Below, in pieces: positions 1 to 6,853 of a DNA stretch of 7,591 nt (position 1 is its first letter; the number at the start of each line of letters is the position of its first letter). The translations under genes and the position numbers were made by a program. The notes beneath the pieces were generated by a model. The model ran no database searches and was not told where the DNA came from. It was given only the letters and a program-made list of their open reading frames with translations. The stretch spans positions 1 through 7,591 of the forward strand of contig CALXRJ010000068.1 of NCBI GenBank assembly GCA_944390615.1, given 5' to 3'. The DNA is from an uncultured Clostridia bacterium. Lineage in GTDB: Bacteria > Bacillota > Clostridia > TANB77 > CAG-508.

Positions 1-860
1 ATGAAGCAGTAGAAGAGGTATCAGAAGCAATTATGAGATCCAGAGCAGGCATTAGTGACCCAAAAAAGCCAATTGGTTCTTTCCTATTTTTAGGACCTAC
101 AGGAGTTGGAAAAACAGAACTTGCCAAAAGCTTAGCAGAAAGCTTATTTGATGATGAACATAATATGATAAGAATCGATATGTCAGAATATATGGAAAAA
201 TATTCGGTATCAAGGTTAATTGGTGCTCCTCCAGGATATGTTGGCTATGAAGAAGGGGGACAACTTACAGAAGCGGTAAGAAGAAAACCATATTCTGTTA
301 TCCTTTTTGATGAAGTAGAAAAAGCCCATCCAGATGTATTTAATATTTTATTACAAGTATTAGATGATGGTCGTATAACCGATTCCCAAGGAAGAACCGT
401 AGATTTTAAAAATACCATTATTATTTTAACTTCCAATTTAGGGTCTAACTATATATTAGAAGGAATCGGTGAAAACGGAGAGATTTCGGAAGAAGCCAAA
501 GAAAAGGTAAATACTTTATTAAAGCAAAGTTTCAGACCAGAATTTTTGAATCGTTTAGATGAAATTGTGTTTTATAAACCTTTGCAAAAAGCGGAAGTTA
601 CGAAAATTTTAGAGCTATTAATTCAAGACCTAGAAAAAAGGTTAGAAGATAAGCATATAACCTTGGAATTGACGCAAAGTGCAAAAGACTATTTGATTGA
701 AAATGGATATGACCAGGTTTATGGAGCAAGACCACTTAAAAGGTTTGTGACAAAGAAGTTGGATACTTTGATTGCAGAAAGTATCTTAAAACAGGAGATT
801 TTGCCTTCTAGTAAAGTGGTTGTTGATTGTGAAGGGGAGAAGTTGGTGATTCAAAAATAA
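1..860 (+). CDS. clpB: ClpB-type AAA+ disaggregase, C-terminal part (5' end outside window)
   Basis: This is the second AAA+ module and C-terminal tail of the ATP-driven chaperone that works with DnaK/DnaJ/GrpE to pull apart aggregated proteins in the cytoplasm. The frame is open from base 3 with no start of its own, giving 285 visible residues. In fragment numbering I see Walker A GPTGVGKT (31-38), the pore loop GYVGY (78-82), Walker B LFDE (101-104), sensor 1 TSN (143-145), the arginine-finger stretch RPEFLNRLDE (178-187) and sensor 2 GARPLKR (241-247). The stretches RLIGAPPGYVGYEEGGQLTE and DDGRITDSQGRTVDF are typical of ClpB rather than ClpC, and I see no ClpP-docking IGF/LGF loop. The gene ends in TAA and a strong terminator follows. 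Its base composition is visibly richer in G+C than the cassette to the right. The ATG at 33 is an internal methionine, not a start. Confidence 0.95.
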   Translation, partial: EAVEEVSEAIMRSRAGISDPKKPIGSFLFLGPTGVGKTELAKSLAESLFDDEHNMIRIDMSEYMEKYSVSRLIGAPPGYVGYEEGGQLTEAVRRKPYSVILFDEVEKAHPDVFNILLQVLDDGRITDSQGRTVDFKNTIIILTSNLGSNYILEGIGENGEISEEAKEKVNTLLKQSFRPEFLNRLDEIVFYKPLQKAEVTKILELLIQDLEKRLEDKHITLELTQSAKDYLIENGYDQVYGARPLKRFVTKKLDTLIAESILKQEILPSSKVVVDCEGEKLVIQK

Positions 861-922
861 GCTTGTGTGTATAATAAATAGATTACCAAAGTTCGAGAAA
901 TATTAGGTAGAAAAGTTATAAA

Positions 923-966
923 AAAGTCACTACATTTCATGAAACGAATGTAGTGACTTTGTTTTT
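923..966 (+). terminator. Rho-independent terminator of clpB
   Basis: Perfect 14-bp stem: left arm 923-936 and right arm 947-960, around a 10-base loop, followed by GTTTTT. It lies 63 bases after the clpB stop and points the same way. It closes the clpB transcription unit before the insertion-sequence relics begin. Confidence 0.9.
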
Positions 967-996
967 AAAGCTCTAAAAGATATGTCAATAGTTTTT

Positions 997-1006
997 GAAA
1001 ATGTCC
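997..1006 (+). repeat. Inner terminal inverted repeat, left copy
   Basis: GAAAATGTCC, a perfect inverted match to 2016-2025. It is preceded by a second ATGTC box at 982-986, so this end has two such boxes about 20 bases apart, as does the right end. Confidence 0.7.
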
Positions 1007-1019
1007 TAATAATTTTTTT

Positions 1020-1063
1020 ACATTAGCACTAAAATTTTAATAAAATTAGTGCTAGTGTTTTTT
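1020..1063 (+). terminator. Hairpin plus T-run just inside the left IS end
   Basis: Arms 1020-1031 and 1047-1058 pair over 12 positions with one G-T wobble, and the stem can extend inward through TTTT/AAAA. A run of T follows on the plus strand only (1057-1063). It sits between the left IS boxes and the transposase stop at 1065. The likely role is to stop outside transcription from entering the element and running antisense through the transposase. On the minus strand the hairpin is followed by A-rich sequence, so it is a poor terminator for the transposase itself. Confidence 0.6.
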
Positions 1064-1064
1064 A

Positions 1065-1940
1065 TTATGAAGCTTCTTTTTCAGACTTTTGTTCTATACG
1101 ATGTGATTGTTTAGCAACAAAACTTTCGAAAGATTTTTTTCACCACGGATGATTCATATTGGGTATTTTTCTTTTTATTGGTTTAATTTCAACTATATCA
1201 TCAAAATTAGGAGATTTTTCATTTCTAATAGGTATTTTATTCTAATACATAAATATCTTTATCCACAGAGGCATATAGGTCCCCATTTAGTGTTTTAATA
1301 ACCATGCATTTAGTTCCTTTAGCATAAAAAATATTATTTCCATTTTTATCAATTGTCTTATAAAATTTATTATGATATTTTATGGAGTGCCCACTGTCAA
1401 CAGTGCGTTGACTTAAAATAGATAATGTTAAATTAATAGTTTCACTATCTACTTGATTATTAAAGACAGATTTGGTATTATTAATACATAGAGTAAACTG
1501 CTTATTAAATATTTCTAGGAATTTAGGTAACAATATTGGCTTGAATTGATTGAATTTCTTTTTTTGAAGTAGAAATTTCTTTTTTGTGTTCTAATTCTTT
1601 TTTATACGTCTTTTGGTTTTCTTTGGCACTTAGGAGAGATTAAATATTCTTCAATTAATAATTTTCTTACAGCACTTTCAGATATATTTATATTTTCGTG
1701 TTTAGCTAAAAGTTCAGTGAAAAATCTATAATTACAATCCCAGTATTTGGAAGTGTATAATTTGATAATTTGTTGTTTTAATTCAAGAGAGAGTGTGTGT
1801 TGAGGTTGTCTTCCTCGATTACCATGAATAAAAAATTCTTTACCAATAGCAGCATGTTTTTTATTTCCATTTGTTTCTATCAATTTTTTTATAACTTTAT
1901 ATTTCTTTTCTTCATTCATTCTTAATTCAACCTTTCTCAT
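1065..1940 (-). pseudogene. ISNCY-family transposase, broken by frameshifts and internal deletions
   Basis: The start ATG (1938-1940) has a strong GAGGAGG site (1946-1952). Piece one, to a stop at 1602, gives 112 residues including HTLSLELKQQIIKLYTSKYW. The usual helix-turn-helix stretch is cut out in frame after KKHAAI, around 1844. A frameshift near 1605-1615 moves the reading to KKELEHKKEISTSKKEIQ, ending at TAA 1523-1525. The sequence then jumps to FLEIFNKQFTLCINNTKSVF and TVDSGHSIKYHNKFYKT, which belong near the C-terminus of the family, so the DDE core between them is gone. After a stop at 1237 the frame shifts again and the family's tail (PNMNHPW, an internal TGA, then SFESFVAKQ) runs to TAA at 1065-1067. 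The family call rests on remembered homologues, not on a search. Confidence 0.8.
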
Positions 1941-1945
1941 TTGTA

Positions 1946-1952
1946 CCTCCTC
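1946..1952 (-). promoter_or_regulatory. Ribosome binding site of the ISNCY transposase relic
   Basis: GAGGAGG on the minus strand, 5 bases before the ATG at 1940. It fixes that codon as the original start in preference to the second ATG at 1917-1919. Confidence 0.7.
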
Positions 1953-2015
1953 AAATTTTAACTTTTATATTTTACTAAAGTTAGAGATACAAATCAAATA
2001 TATTTTTGTTATTTG

Positions 2016-2025
2016 GGACATTTTC
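2016..2025 (-). repeat. Inner terminal inverted repeat, right copy
   Basis: Read on the minus strand this is GAAAATGTCC, identical to 997-1006. An outer box GATAATGTC (2042-2050) lies beyond it and mirrors GATATGTC at the left end. Confidence 0.7.
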
Positions 2026-2050
2026 ATATCCGATTACTTAAGACATTATC

Positions 2051-2361
2051 ATAAATGAATGAGATTTTTATAAAATTTGGTTAAAAATATCTTTACAGAA
2101 AAAAATATATAGTATATAATAAAAAATATAAAAAACAGATACCATTTTTTTACAGTGGTACCTGTATCGTAGTCGAATTTTAGTTTACACGAATACCCTA
2201 TATACTCCTTTAGTAAATAATGAAATATAAAAATTAATATCAAACAATTAAATATAATAAAAATTAGCTAACTTTATAGCCCTGAGTATCTAAAACTTAA
2301 TAGCATTATTGATATTTAGTTTTTTATCTTTAGATTTAAATTTTTTTGCATAAATGTTCTC
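2051..2361. other. AT-rich spacer between two IS relics, no gene recognised
   Basis: Long A/T runs dominate. A 64-codon minus-strand frame (2049-2243) has no ribosome binding site, a phenylalanine/isoleucine/tyrosine-heavy translation expected of AT-rich noncoding DNA, and begins inside the right IS end. The only structure I see is the imperfect inverted repeat at 2135-2165. The stretch is probably eroded flanking DNA of the two elements. Confidence 0.5.
2135..2165. repeat. Imperfect inverted repeat in the AT-rich spacer
   Basis: Arms ACAGATACCA (2135-2144) and TGGTACCTGT (2156-2165) pair at 9 of 10 positions around an 11-base T-rich loop. No T-run follows the right arm, so it is not a standard terminator on the plus strand. 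It could be a remnant of an element end. Function unknown. Confidence 0.4.
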
Positions 2362-3144
2362 TTAAATTTTATGATTAAAGGTGTGTTTTTAGAAGTATTT
2401 GATAATACATGTTAGTAGTATTCTGGTAATGGTGATAATTAATTGTTTATGAATTTGACATTTTTTTATTGTATCATATCTTATTTAAAATAGGAACATT
2501 TCTTGTCACGAATAACATTGTTGGCACATTGAATAAGTAATGTTTTTAAGTAAATACCGACTTTACTGATATGTACAGATTTCTTTTTAATTTCATTTTA
2601 ATAAGTTGAAAGTAAAAGAAAAGTAGTTTCTTCTATTGGATTTATACATTCAATTATATTATCGCAGTGATTAAAAAATGTTTTCATATTAGAAGTTGGT
2701 TGTAAGTAGATGGTTTTGAATAATGTTTAAAATTTCTTGAGGAGAAGATTTTTAATTTTTTTTTAGTTGTGAAATTCCTTCTATAGAAACATTATTTTTT
2801 TAGATAATATCAACTCTAAAATAGATCACCAAGTTATCTAATAACAAGAAGTGATATTTACCATTGATTGTTTTAATATATTGAGAATGAGTTATAATAA
2901 CATTACAAAAGTTTTCTAAAATGTAAAAATAAGATTGAGATACTTGCAAGTAAGTTCCATACAGATATCTTTGTAATTATTATCAATAAGCCTTGTTTAA
3001 GTTTTTAGAGATTTTTAGTAAAAGTAGAAAATTGTTTGATTATTGTATGTGGTATTTTACGTTCGTTGGTATTTGCAATAGTAGCAACTATATTTTTATA
3101 TAAACATCAAATATCACGACAATATTGTAATAAATTTTTAGTAT
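2362..3144 (-). pseudogene. IS110-family transposase, heavily decayed
   Basis: Intact relatives encode a RuvC-like (DEDD) domain and a C-terminal domain with a catalytic serine, about 400 residues; about 260 codons' worth remains here. Order is kept but frames change and stops are many. IVATIANTNERK (about 3055-3090) and FSTFTKNL (about 3010-3035) are N-terminal. FCNVIITHSQYIKTINGK (about 2858-2915) is the block normally followed by TDKKD, which is lost together with a large part of the middle. HCDNIIECINPIEE follows (about 2625-2670). VGIYLKTLLIQCANNVIRD (about 2505-2570) and KQLIITITRILLTCIIKY (about 2395-2448) are C-terminal. The original start may be the ATA at 3142-3144, which has GGAG 11 bases upstream (3156-3159). 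The last stop is at 2362-2364. The family call is from remembered sequence patterns. Confidence 0.75.
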
Positions 3145-3199
3145 AAGTAAGTTAGCTCCACGTTACAAAAATAAAGATGTATAAATATGTTGCACTCAG

Positions 3200-3228
3200 T
3201 TGTGCTTAAAAGGAAACCTACATATAAT
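3200..3228 (+). promoter_or_regulatory. Possible sigma-70-type promoter for the cassette
   Basis: A perfect -10 box TATAAT (3223-3228) lies 17 bases after a weak -35 box TTGTGC (3200-3205). Transcription would start near 3235 and give a leader of about 180 bases. AT-rich DNA produces such boxes by chance, and the -35 matches the consensus at only three positions. Confidence 0.3.
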
Positions 3229-3366
3229 TATGTTGATATGATTAGAAAAGTGGTGATTATTTGCCACTCATCCTAGTGTATTTTTTCAATTTATCTATAC
3301 ATCTAAAGGTAATTGTAATAAATTATGGTAACTATATTAAGTTGAAAGTTTTAATAAAGTTTTTTG

Positions 3367-3402
3367 CTTTCTGCAGACAGAGCGATAGCGGGAGCAGGAA
3401 AG
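3367..3402 (+). promoter_or_regulatory. Leader hairpin whose 3' arm contains the ribosome binding site
   Basis: CTTTCTGC (3367-3374) pairs with GCAGGAAAG (3394-3402) over 8 bp with a single bulged G. The loop (3375-3393) is G-rich and unlike the surrounding AT-rich DNA. The right arm runs straight into AGGAA (3401-3405), the only purine-rich site ahead of the ATG at 3417. Folding would therefore hide part of the ribosome binding site. This could be translational control or a mobile or dispersed leader repeat; the sequence alone cannot separate these. Confidence 0.45.
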
Positions 3403-3416
3403 GAATAAGATTAATT

Positions 3417-4157
3417 ATGAGATTTGCATTAATAACATATTATTTAAGACTAAGCGATTACCCCACAAGATATTCACTAGCAGCTCTTAGATTAGGAGAA
3501 TATTTAAATAGTTCTGGAATTGATGTGGATTTAGTACCAGTAGCACTTGTGGATTTGGACTTTAAACAATTTGTAAAGGAAAATATTGCAGGAAAGTATG
3601 ATATTGTTGGTATTTCAAATTATGTTTGGTCAAGAAAAGCAACTCCACAGATAGCTAAAATAATTCATGAAAATGCACCAGATGTTTCTATTATCATCGG
3701 AGGACCTGAAGTAAGATATACAAATTTAGACTTATATGATGATGAAATTTTTATTTTAGGGGAAGGAGAAGAAAGTTTAGTAAGAGCAATACATTATATA
3801 GAAAATGGGAAAAAAGACAAAGATTTTTTTCAAAATAATCCCAATATCTTTGATAAGCAACATCCTGAAAGAGAAATGACAAAAGAAAAATTATTATATA
3901 AAAGTCCACTGTTCTCCAAATTTAGAGATGTAGGAACAGAGTTTTTATATTATGAAACATCAAGAGGTTGTGCCTATAATTGTGGCTATTGTGGATTTAG
4001 AAATAGGGAAAGTGTTGAATTATTTGATTTAGATTTTGTAGAAGAAGAAATAAAAAGAATAGGAAATATTGGATTTAAAGAAGTATTTGTTGTTGATGCT
4101 AATTTAGGAGGAACTCCAAAAAGAGCTAAAAAAATTATGAGAATTCTACAAACTTAA
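3417..4157 (+). CDS. Radical SAM protein with cobalamin-binding-like N-terminal domain, C-terminally truncated
   Basis: Radical SAM enzymes use a [4Fe-4S] cluster to split S-adenosylmethionine and start radical chemistry. Residues 1-130 look like the Rossmann domain of B12-dependent members, with DIVGISNYVWS (62-72), IIIGGPEVR (92-100) and ILGEGEESL (113-121). I see no DxHxxG motif, so cobalamin binding, if any, would be base-off. The cluster motif is SRGCAYNCGYCGFRN, with Cys185, Cys189 and Cys192 as CxxxCxxC, followed by EVFVVDANLGG (222-232). The protein ends at residue 246, only 54 residues after Cys192. Relatives continue through the rest of the barrel for well over 100 residues, so this copy is probably inactive. 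I chose ATG 3417 because AGGAA lies 11 bases upstream and family-like sequence begins there. The true substrate is unknown; methyl transfer or another B12-linked reaction is only a family expectation. Confidence 0.8.
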   Translation: MRFALITYYLRLSDYPTRYSLAALRLGEYLNSSGIDVDLVPVALVDLDFKQFVKENIAGKYDIVGISNYVWSRKATPQIAKIIHENAPDVSIIIGGPEVRYTNLDLYDDEIFILGEGEESLVRAIHYIENGKKDKDFFQNNPNIFDKQHPEREMTKEKLLYKSPLFSKFRDVGTEFLYYETSRGCAYNCGYCGFRNRESVELFDLDFVEEEIKRIGNIGFKEVFVVDANLGGTPKRAKKIMRILQT

Positions 4158-4276
4158 TATGGAGTAATAGAGATAAAGGATATTTTGTACCAAACAGTGA
4201 AGAAATTAATCAAGAAGTAAATCGTCTTATAAAATTTGGAGATGGAAATCAAGACATATTAAATGAGTTAAATAAA
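4158..4276 (+). other. Start-less coding remnant in frame with the second radical SAM gene (PqqD-like pattern)
   Basis: The frame of the next gene stays open upstream to 4130 but has no ATG, GTG or TTG start before 4277. From 4160 it reads like protein, with GYFVPNSEEINQEVNRLI followed by KFGDGNQDILNELNK. The spacing of IN..V..LI.F.DG...I..EL resembles the C-terminal part of PqqD-like leader-recognition domains, which often precede peptide-modifying radical SAM enzymes. I read it as the surviving end of a longer N-terminus whose beginning was lost in the event that also cut off the first radical SAM gene. The similarity is by eye and weak. Confidence 0.45.
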
Positions 4277-5407
4277 ATGGGATTGCAAGATAATTTAAGA
4301 GAAATATTTTCCGAGAATAAGAACTTAAGTGTACCATTAGAATACTATTTTGATTATACAGATGCCTGTAATTTACAATGTACTCATTGTTATAATAGGG
4401 ACTATTTAAATTCTAATACAATGACAGAAGAACAAATTGAATATATTATTAAGGATATGTATGAAAATGGAATTATGAGACTTCATTTAGCTGGAGGAGA
4501 ACCAACTCTATTTCCAGAAAAATTAAGAAAATATATGGAAACAGCTAAAAAATATGGTATCATTACTTCTATGTCATCAAATGGAACATTGATAACAGAT
4601 GAAATTGGAAAAATTTTAATTGATAATGATGTTATTTCTTTTACCATTAGCATTGAATCAGCAGATGAAGACAAAAATGCTAAAATTAGGGGAAAAAATA
4701 ATTTAAGTAAATCAATAGATGGTATAAAAAAAATTGTTGCCTATAGAGAAAAAAACAATGGAACATTTAATATTGCAATTAAAATGTCTTATGATACACA
4801 TACACAAGTAGAAGATTTTGAAAAAATGATAAAGTTAGCAATAGAACTAAAAGTAGATGTTCTAAAATTGATAAATCCGGAAAGGTGTGTTTTTCATGAA
4901 AGAGGATATTATTCTAGTATTGCTGACCAATATTACGAAGTGCAAGATACAATAAGAAAATTAAAGAAAAAGTATCTAGAAAAAATAAATATTACTATAG
5001 TAAATTCTCCAGTTAATTATTATTGTGATTCGGGGTTACCTAATATGAAAGGCTGTATCGGTGGTCAAGAACTTGTTGCAATTAATCCAGATGGAACTGT
5101 TACACCATGTTTAATGAATAAATATGATTTAGGAAATATATTTAAAGATAAAAGTATGAAAACAATTTATTCCAATGATAAAATTCAAAAATACAAAAAA
5201 TTAATATCAGATTATGATTGTAAAGATTGTAAATATCATCCTCAATGTAGAGGAGGGTGTCAGGTTAGAAAAGTAGTGGAATATGGGAAAATAATGTCAA
5301 TAGATCCACTATGTCCTATCAAACACAATAAAAATACTCAGGAGATAAAAAAAGAGAAACAAAAATATAAATATTTTACGAGAATAAATGTTTATCATTC
5401 ATTATAA
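4277..5407 (+). CDS. Radical SAM/SPASM protein, probable peptide- or protein-modifying enzyme
   Basis: The protein has 376 residues. The SAM-cluster motif CNLQCTHCYN has Cys31, Cys35 and Cys38 (CxxxCxxC), and GGEP (73-76) is the conserved SAM-contacting strand. The C-terminus is a SPASM domain for two extra [4Fe-4S] clusters. Cys260 and Cys278 flank INPDGTVTP, and Cys315, Cys318, Cys324 and Cys328 form the exact CX2CX5CX3C spacing, with Cys346 after it; Cys250 is a further candidate ligand. SPASM enzymes commonly act on ribosomal peptides or on enzymes such as sulfatases, so a peptide substrate is likely but not shown. No precursor peptide gene is visible nearby. ATG 4277 is the first possible start but lacks a good ribosome binding site, and protein-like sequence continues upstream, so the gene is probably 5'-truncated. 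The lysine-rich last 25 residues are outside the domain. Confidence 0.85.
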   Translation: MGLQDNLREIFSENKNLSVPLEYYFDYTDACNLQCTHCYNRDYLNSNTMTEEQIEYIIKDMYENGIMRLHLAGGEPTLFPEKLRKYMETAKKYGIITSMSSNGTLITDEIGKILIDNDVISFTISIESADEDKNAKIRGKNNLSKSIDGIKKIVAYREKNNGTFNIAIKMSYDTHTQVEDFEKMIKLAIELKVDVLKLINPERCVFHERGYYSSIADQYYEVQDTIRKLKKKYLEKINITIVNSPVNYYCDSGLPNMKGCIGGQELVAINPDGTVTPCLMNKYDLGNIFKDKSMKTIYSNDKIQKYKKLISDYDCKDCKYHPQCRGGCQVRKVVEYGKIMSIDPLCPIKHNKNTQEIKKEKQKYKYFTRINVYHSL

Positions 5408-5422
5408 AAGAGGAAATAATAT

Positions 5423-6853
5423 ATGAACAGAATAATAATAGTTAGACATGGAGAGTCAATTGGGAATGCTAGTAATATTATACAAGGAAGAAATAATGAT
5501 TATGGATTAACAGAACAAGGAAAACGAGCTACTTTTTTTAAAGTTCAAACTAACCTAAATTTATTCACAGATGTTACAAGAGTTATAACTAGTCCGTCAA
5601 AAAGAACGATAGAAACTGCAGAAATTATTGCAAAAGAATTAGATTTACCATTAATTTTTAATAGTAATTTAGAGGAATTGGATGCGGGAATTTTATCTGG
5701 AATGAAGAAAGATGATGCCAATTTTAATTATCCAAATTATTATCAAATATGGAAGAAAAGGCAAGATTTAGATGAAATTCCTTACGCAGAAACAGGGGAG
5801 AATTTGCAAGCAAGAGTAATTGGTTTTTTAATGCAATATTATGATGAACCTCAATTTTGTGATGTAATTGTTACTCATGCAGGTTTTATAAGATGTTTAA
5901 TCAATACGATAGAAAATAGAGAAAGAACATTTCAATTTAATATTGAAAATAGTAGTATTTTTTCAGTAGATAATTTGTTCAAAAAAATGAACATACAAAA
6001 GAAAGAAAGAGCTATGAATTCAAAAGTATTGATAATCACTACGGTTAATGGAAAATATGTTGTAAAATTAAAGAATAGAGGAATTACAGAACAAGATTAT
6101 GCTGAACAAGTTCTATTAAATAGTTTGCAAGGAGATAATTTACCTAGAATTCTTTCTATGCAAAGTTTTAGTAATGAAAAATTTTGTAAAGTAATAAAAT
6201 ATGTTAAAGGAAAACATATATATGGAAAATTGAAGGAGAACGAGTATAATGCCCTTATAGAAAGTGAGGAAAGATTTGAACGAATTTTAAGTGGAGTGAA
6301 AAGTGCAAAAATCAAAACTAATAATTTAAAAAAAAGATTAGAAAAAATATATGCAAGTGCAAAAAATGGGTATATAAAAGAGATAGCAAAGAGCTTACTT
6401 GATGCTAAATACAGTACAATAATTGGTAGTGTTGAAAATTATGTACTATCACATGATGATTTTAACCGAGATAATATTTTATTTGAAGAAATTGGAGAAG
6501 GAGAAGTAAGAGCAAATATAATTGACTTTGAATCATTAGAGTTTGCACCTCGAGATTTTCAATTTGCAAGTATGCTAGCAAGTGGAATATTATTAGAAGG
6601 TGAAGATATACAAAAAATAAAGCAAACAATACAAAGAAGAGGCAAAGATATGAGAAAAGTATTATACTTGATGCAAATTAGAACATTAGAAGGACTATAT
6701 TTCTTTGCTGAAAAAGAGAATGAATATGTATTAACCAACAAACAAGTATCTAACGAATTATTAAAAAAATATTTTTTTGCTAGTGAAATTCTCCAAAGAG
6801 AAATTGAATTTGCCCAAGCTTCAGAAAGAAAAAAGGAAGGTCAAGAATTATGA
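5423..6853 (+). CDS. Fusion of histidine phosphatase and APH/choline-kinase-like phosphotransferase
   Basis: The protein has 476 residues with two catalytic domains. Residues 1-185 are a histidine phosphatase (phosphoglycerate-mutase fold): VRHGES with Arg8 and the phospho-accepting His9, SPSKRTIETAE with Arg61, Glu84/Glu85, and VTHAG with His152. Residues 198-476 resemble aminoglycoside phosphotransferases and choline kinases. YVVKL (212-216) supplies a likely ATP-binding Lys215, SHDDFNRDN (343-351) is the HxDxxxxN catalytic loop with Asp346 and Asn351, and IIDFE (366-370) gives the metal-binding Asp368. All key residues are present, so both halves could work. AGAGGAA (5410-5415) precedes the ATG, 15 bases after the previous stop. 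A second ATG at 6014 near the domain border has no convincing ribosome binding site, so one polypeptide is expected. The substrates are unknown. The kinase half could modify a small metabolite, an antibiotic-like product or a sugar alcohol. Confidence 0.85.
   Translation: MNRIIIVRHGESIGNASNIIQGRNNDYGLTEQGKRATFFKVQTNLNLFTDVTRVITSPSKRTIETAEIIAKELDLPLIFNSNLEELDAGILSGMKKDDANFNYPNYYQIWKKRQDLDEIPYAETGENLQARVIGFLMQYYDEPQFCDVIVTHAGFIRCLINTIENRERTFQFNIENSSIFSVDNLFKKMNIQKKERAMNSKVLIITTVNGKYVVKLKNRGITEQDYAEQVLLNSLQGDNLPRILSMQSFSNEKFCKVIKYVKGKHIYGKLKENEYNALIESEERFERILSGVKSAKIKTNNLKKRLEKIYASAKNGYIKEIAKSLLDAKYSTIIGSVENYVLSHDDFNRDNILFEEIGEGEVRANIIDFESLEFAPRDFQFASMLASGILLEGEDIQKIKQTIQRRGKDMRKVLYLMQIRTLEGLYFFAEKENEYVLTNKQVSNELLKKYFFASEILQREIEFAQASERKKEGQEL

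Larger units (their letters stand above)
979..2050 (-). mobile_element. Decayed insertion sequence, ISNCY (IS1202-like) type, with both ends still recognisable
   Basis: The two ends match in inverted orientation. The left end carries GATATGTC (979-986) and GAAAATGTCC (997-1006). The right end, read on the minus strand, carries GATAATGTC (2042-2050) and GAAAATGTCC (2016-2025). The inner 10-bp boxes are identical and the outer boxes differ by one base of spacing. Between the ends lies one minus-strand transposase relic and nothing else. I could not identify a target-site duplication in the flanks, so the exact outer borders are approximate. With the catalytic core of its transposase deleted, the element cannot move itself. 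It might still be moved in trans if an intact relative exists in the genome, because its ends look well kept. Confidence 0.75.
3145..3416 (+). other. Leader region of the radical SAM gene set
   Basis: No gene is recognised here. The stretch begins with the sequence upstream of the IS110 relic, which in live IS110 elements carries the non-coding end and guide-RNA region, and ends at the radical SAM start. It holds a possible promoter (3200-3228) and a structured ribosome-binding-site hairpin (3367-3402). A frame that could add 52 residues to the N-terminus of the radical SAM protein opens at 3261, but it has no ribosome binding site and its translation does not look like the family. Confidence 0.5.

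Noticed and set aside
1107..1298. 63-codon plus-strand open frame
   Set aside because: It lies antisense to the recognisable C-terminal part of the ISNCY transposase relic and has no ribosome binding site.
2049..2243. 64-codon minus-strand open frame
   Set aside because: It begins inside the IS right end, lacks a ribosome binding site, and its composition is that of AT-rich noncoding DNA. No family recognised.
3249..3268. Small hairpin AGTGG/CCACT in the leader
   Set aside because: A five-pair stem with a 10-base loop and no T-run is within chance expectation.
3187..3276. 29-codon open frame (MLHSVVLKRK...) as a possible precursor peptide
   Set aside because: It has no ribosome binding site, no leader/core pattern, and overlaps the candidate promoter. 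A frame this short is expected by chance.
3313..3338. TTGTAA ... TATATT as a promoter
   Set aside because: The spacer is only 14 bases, too short for a sigma-70-type promoter.
3261..3416. Upstream ATG that would lengthen the first radical SAM protein by 52 residues
   Set aside because: No ribosome binding site precedes it, the added residues do not resemble the family, and MRFALITYY at 3417 matches a natural N-terminus with a purine-rich site upstream.
4125..4160. Programmed -1 ribosomal frameshift at the seven-A run joining the two radical SAM frames
   Set aside because: The codon phase (GCT AAA AAA ATT) does not give a proper X XXY YYZ slip site, and the frame-0 sequence remains family-like after the A-run. 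A deletion fits better.
6014..6853. Separate kinase gene starting at an internal ATG
   Set aside because: The frame is continuous with the phosphatase domain and no convincing ribosome binding site precedes this ATG.
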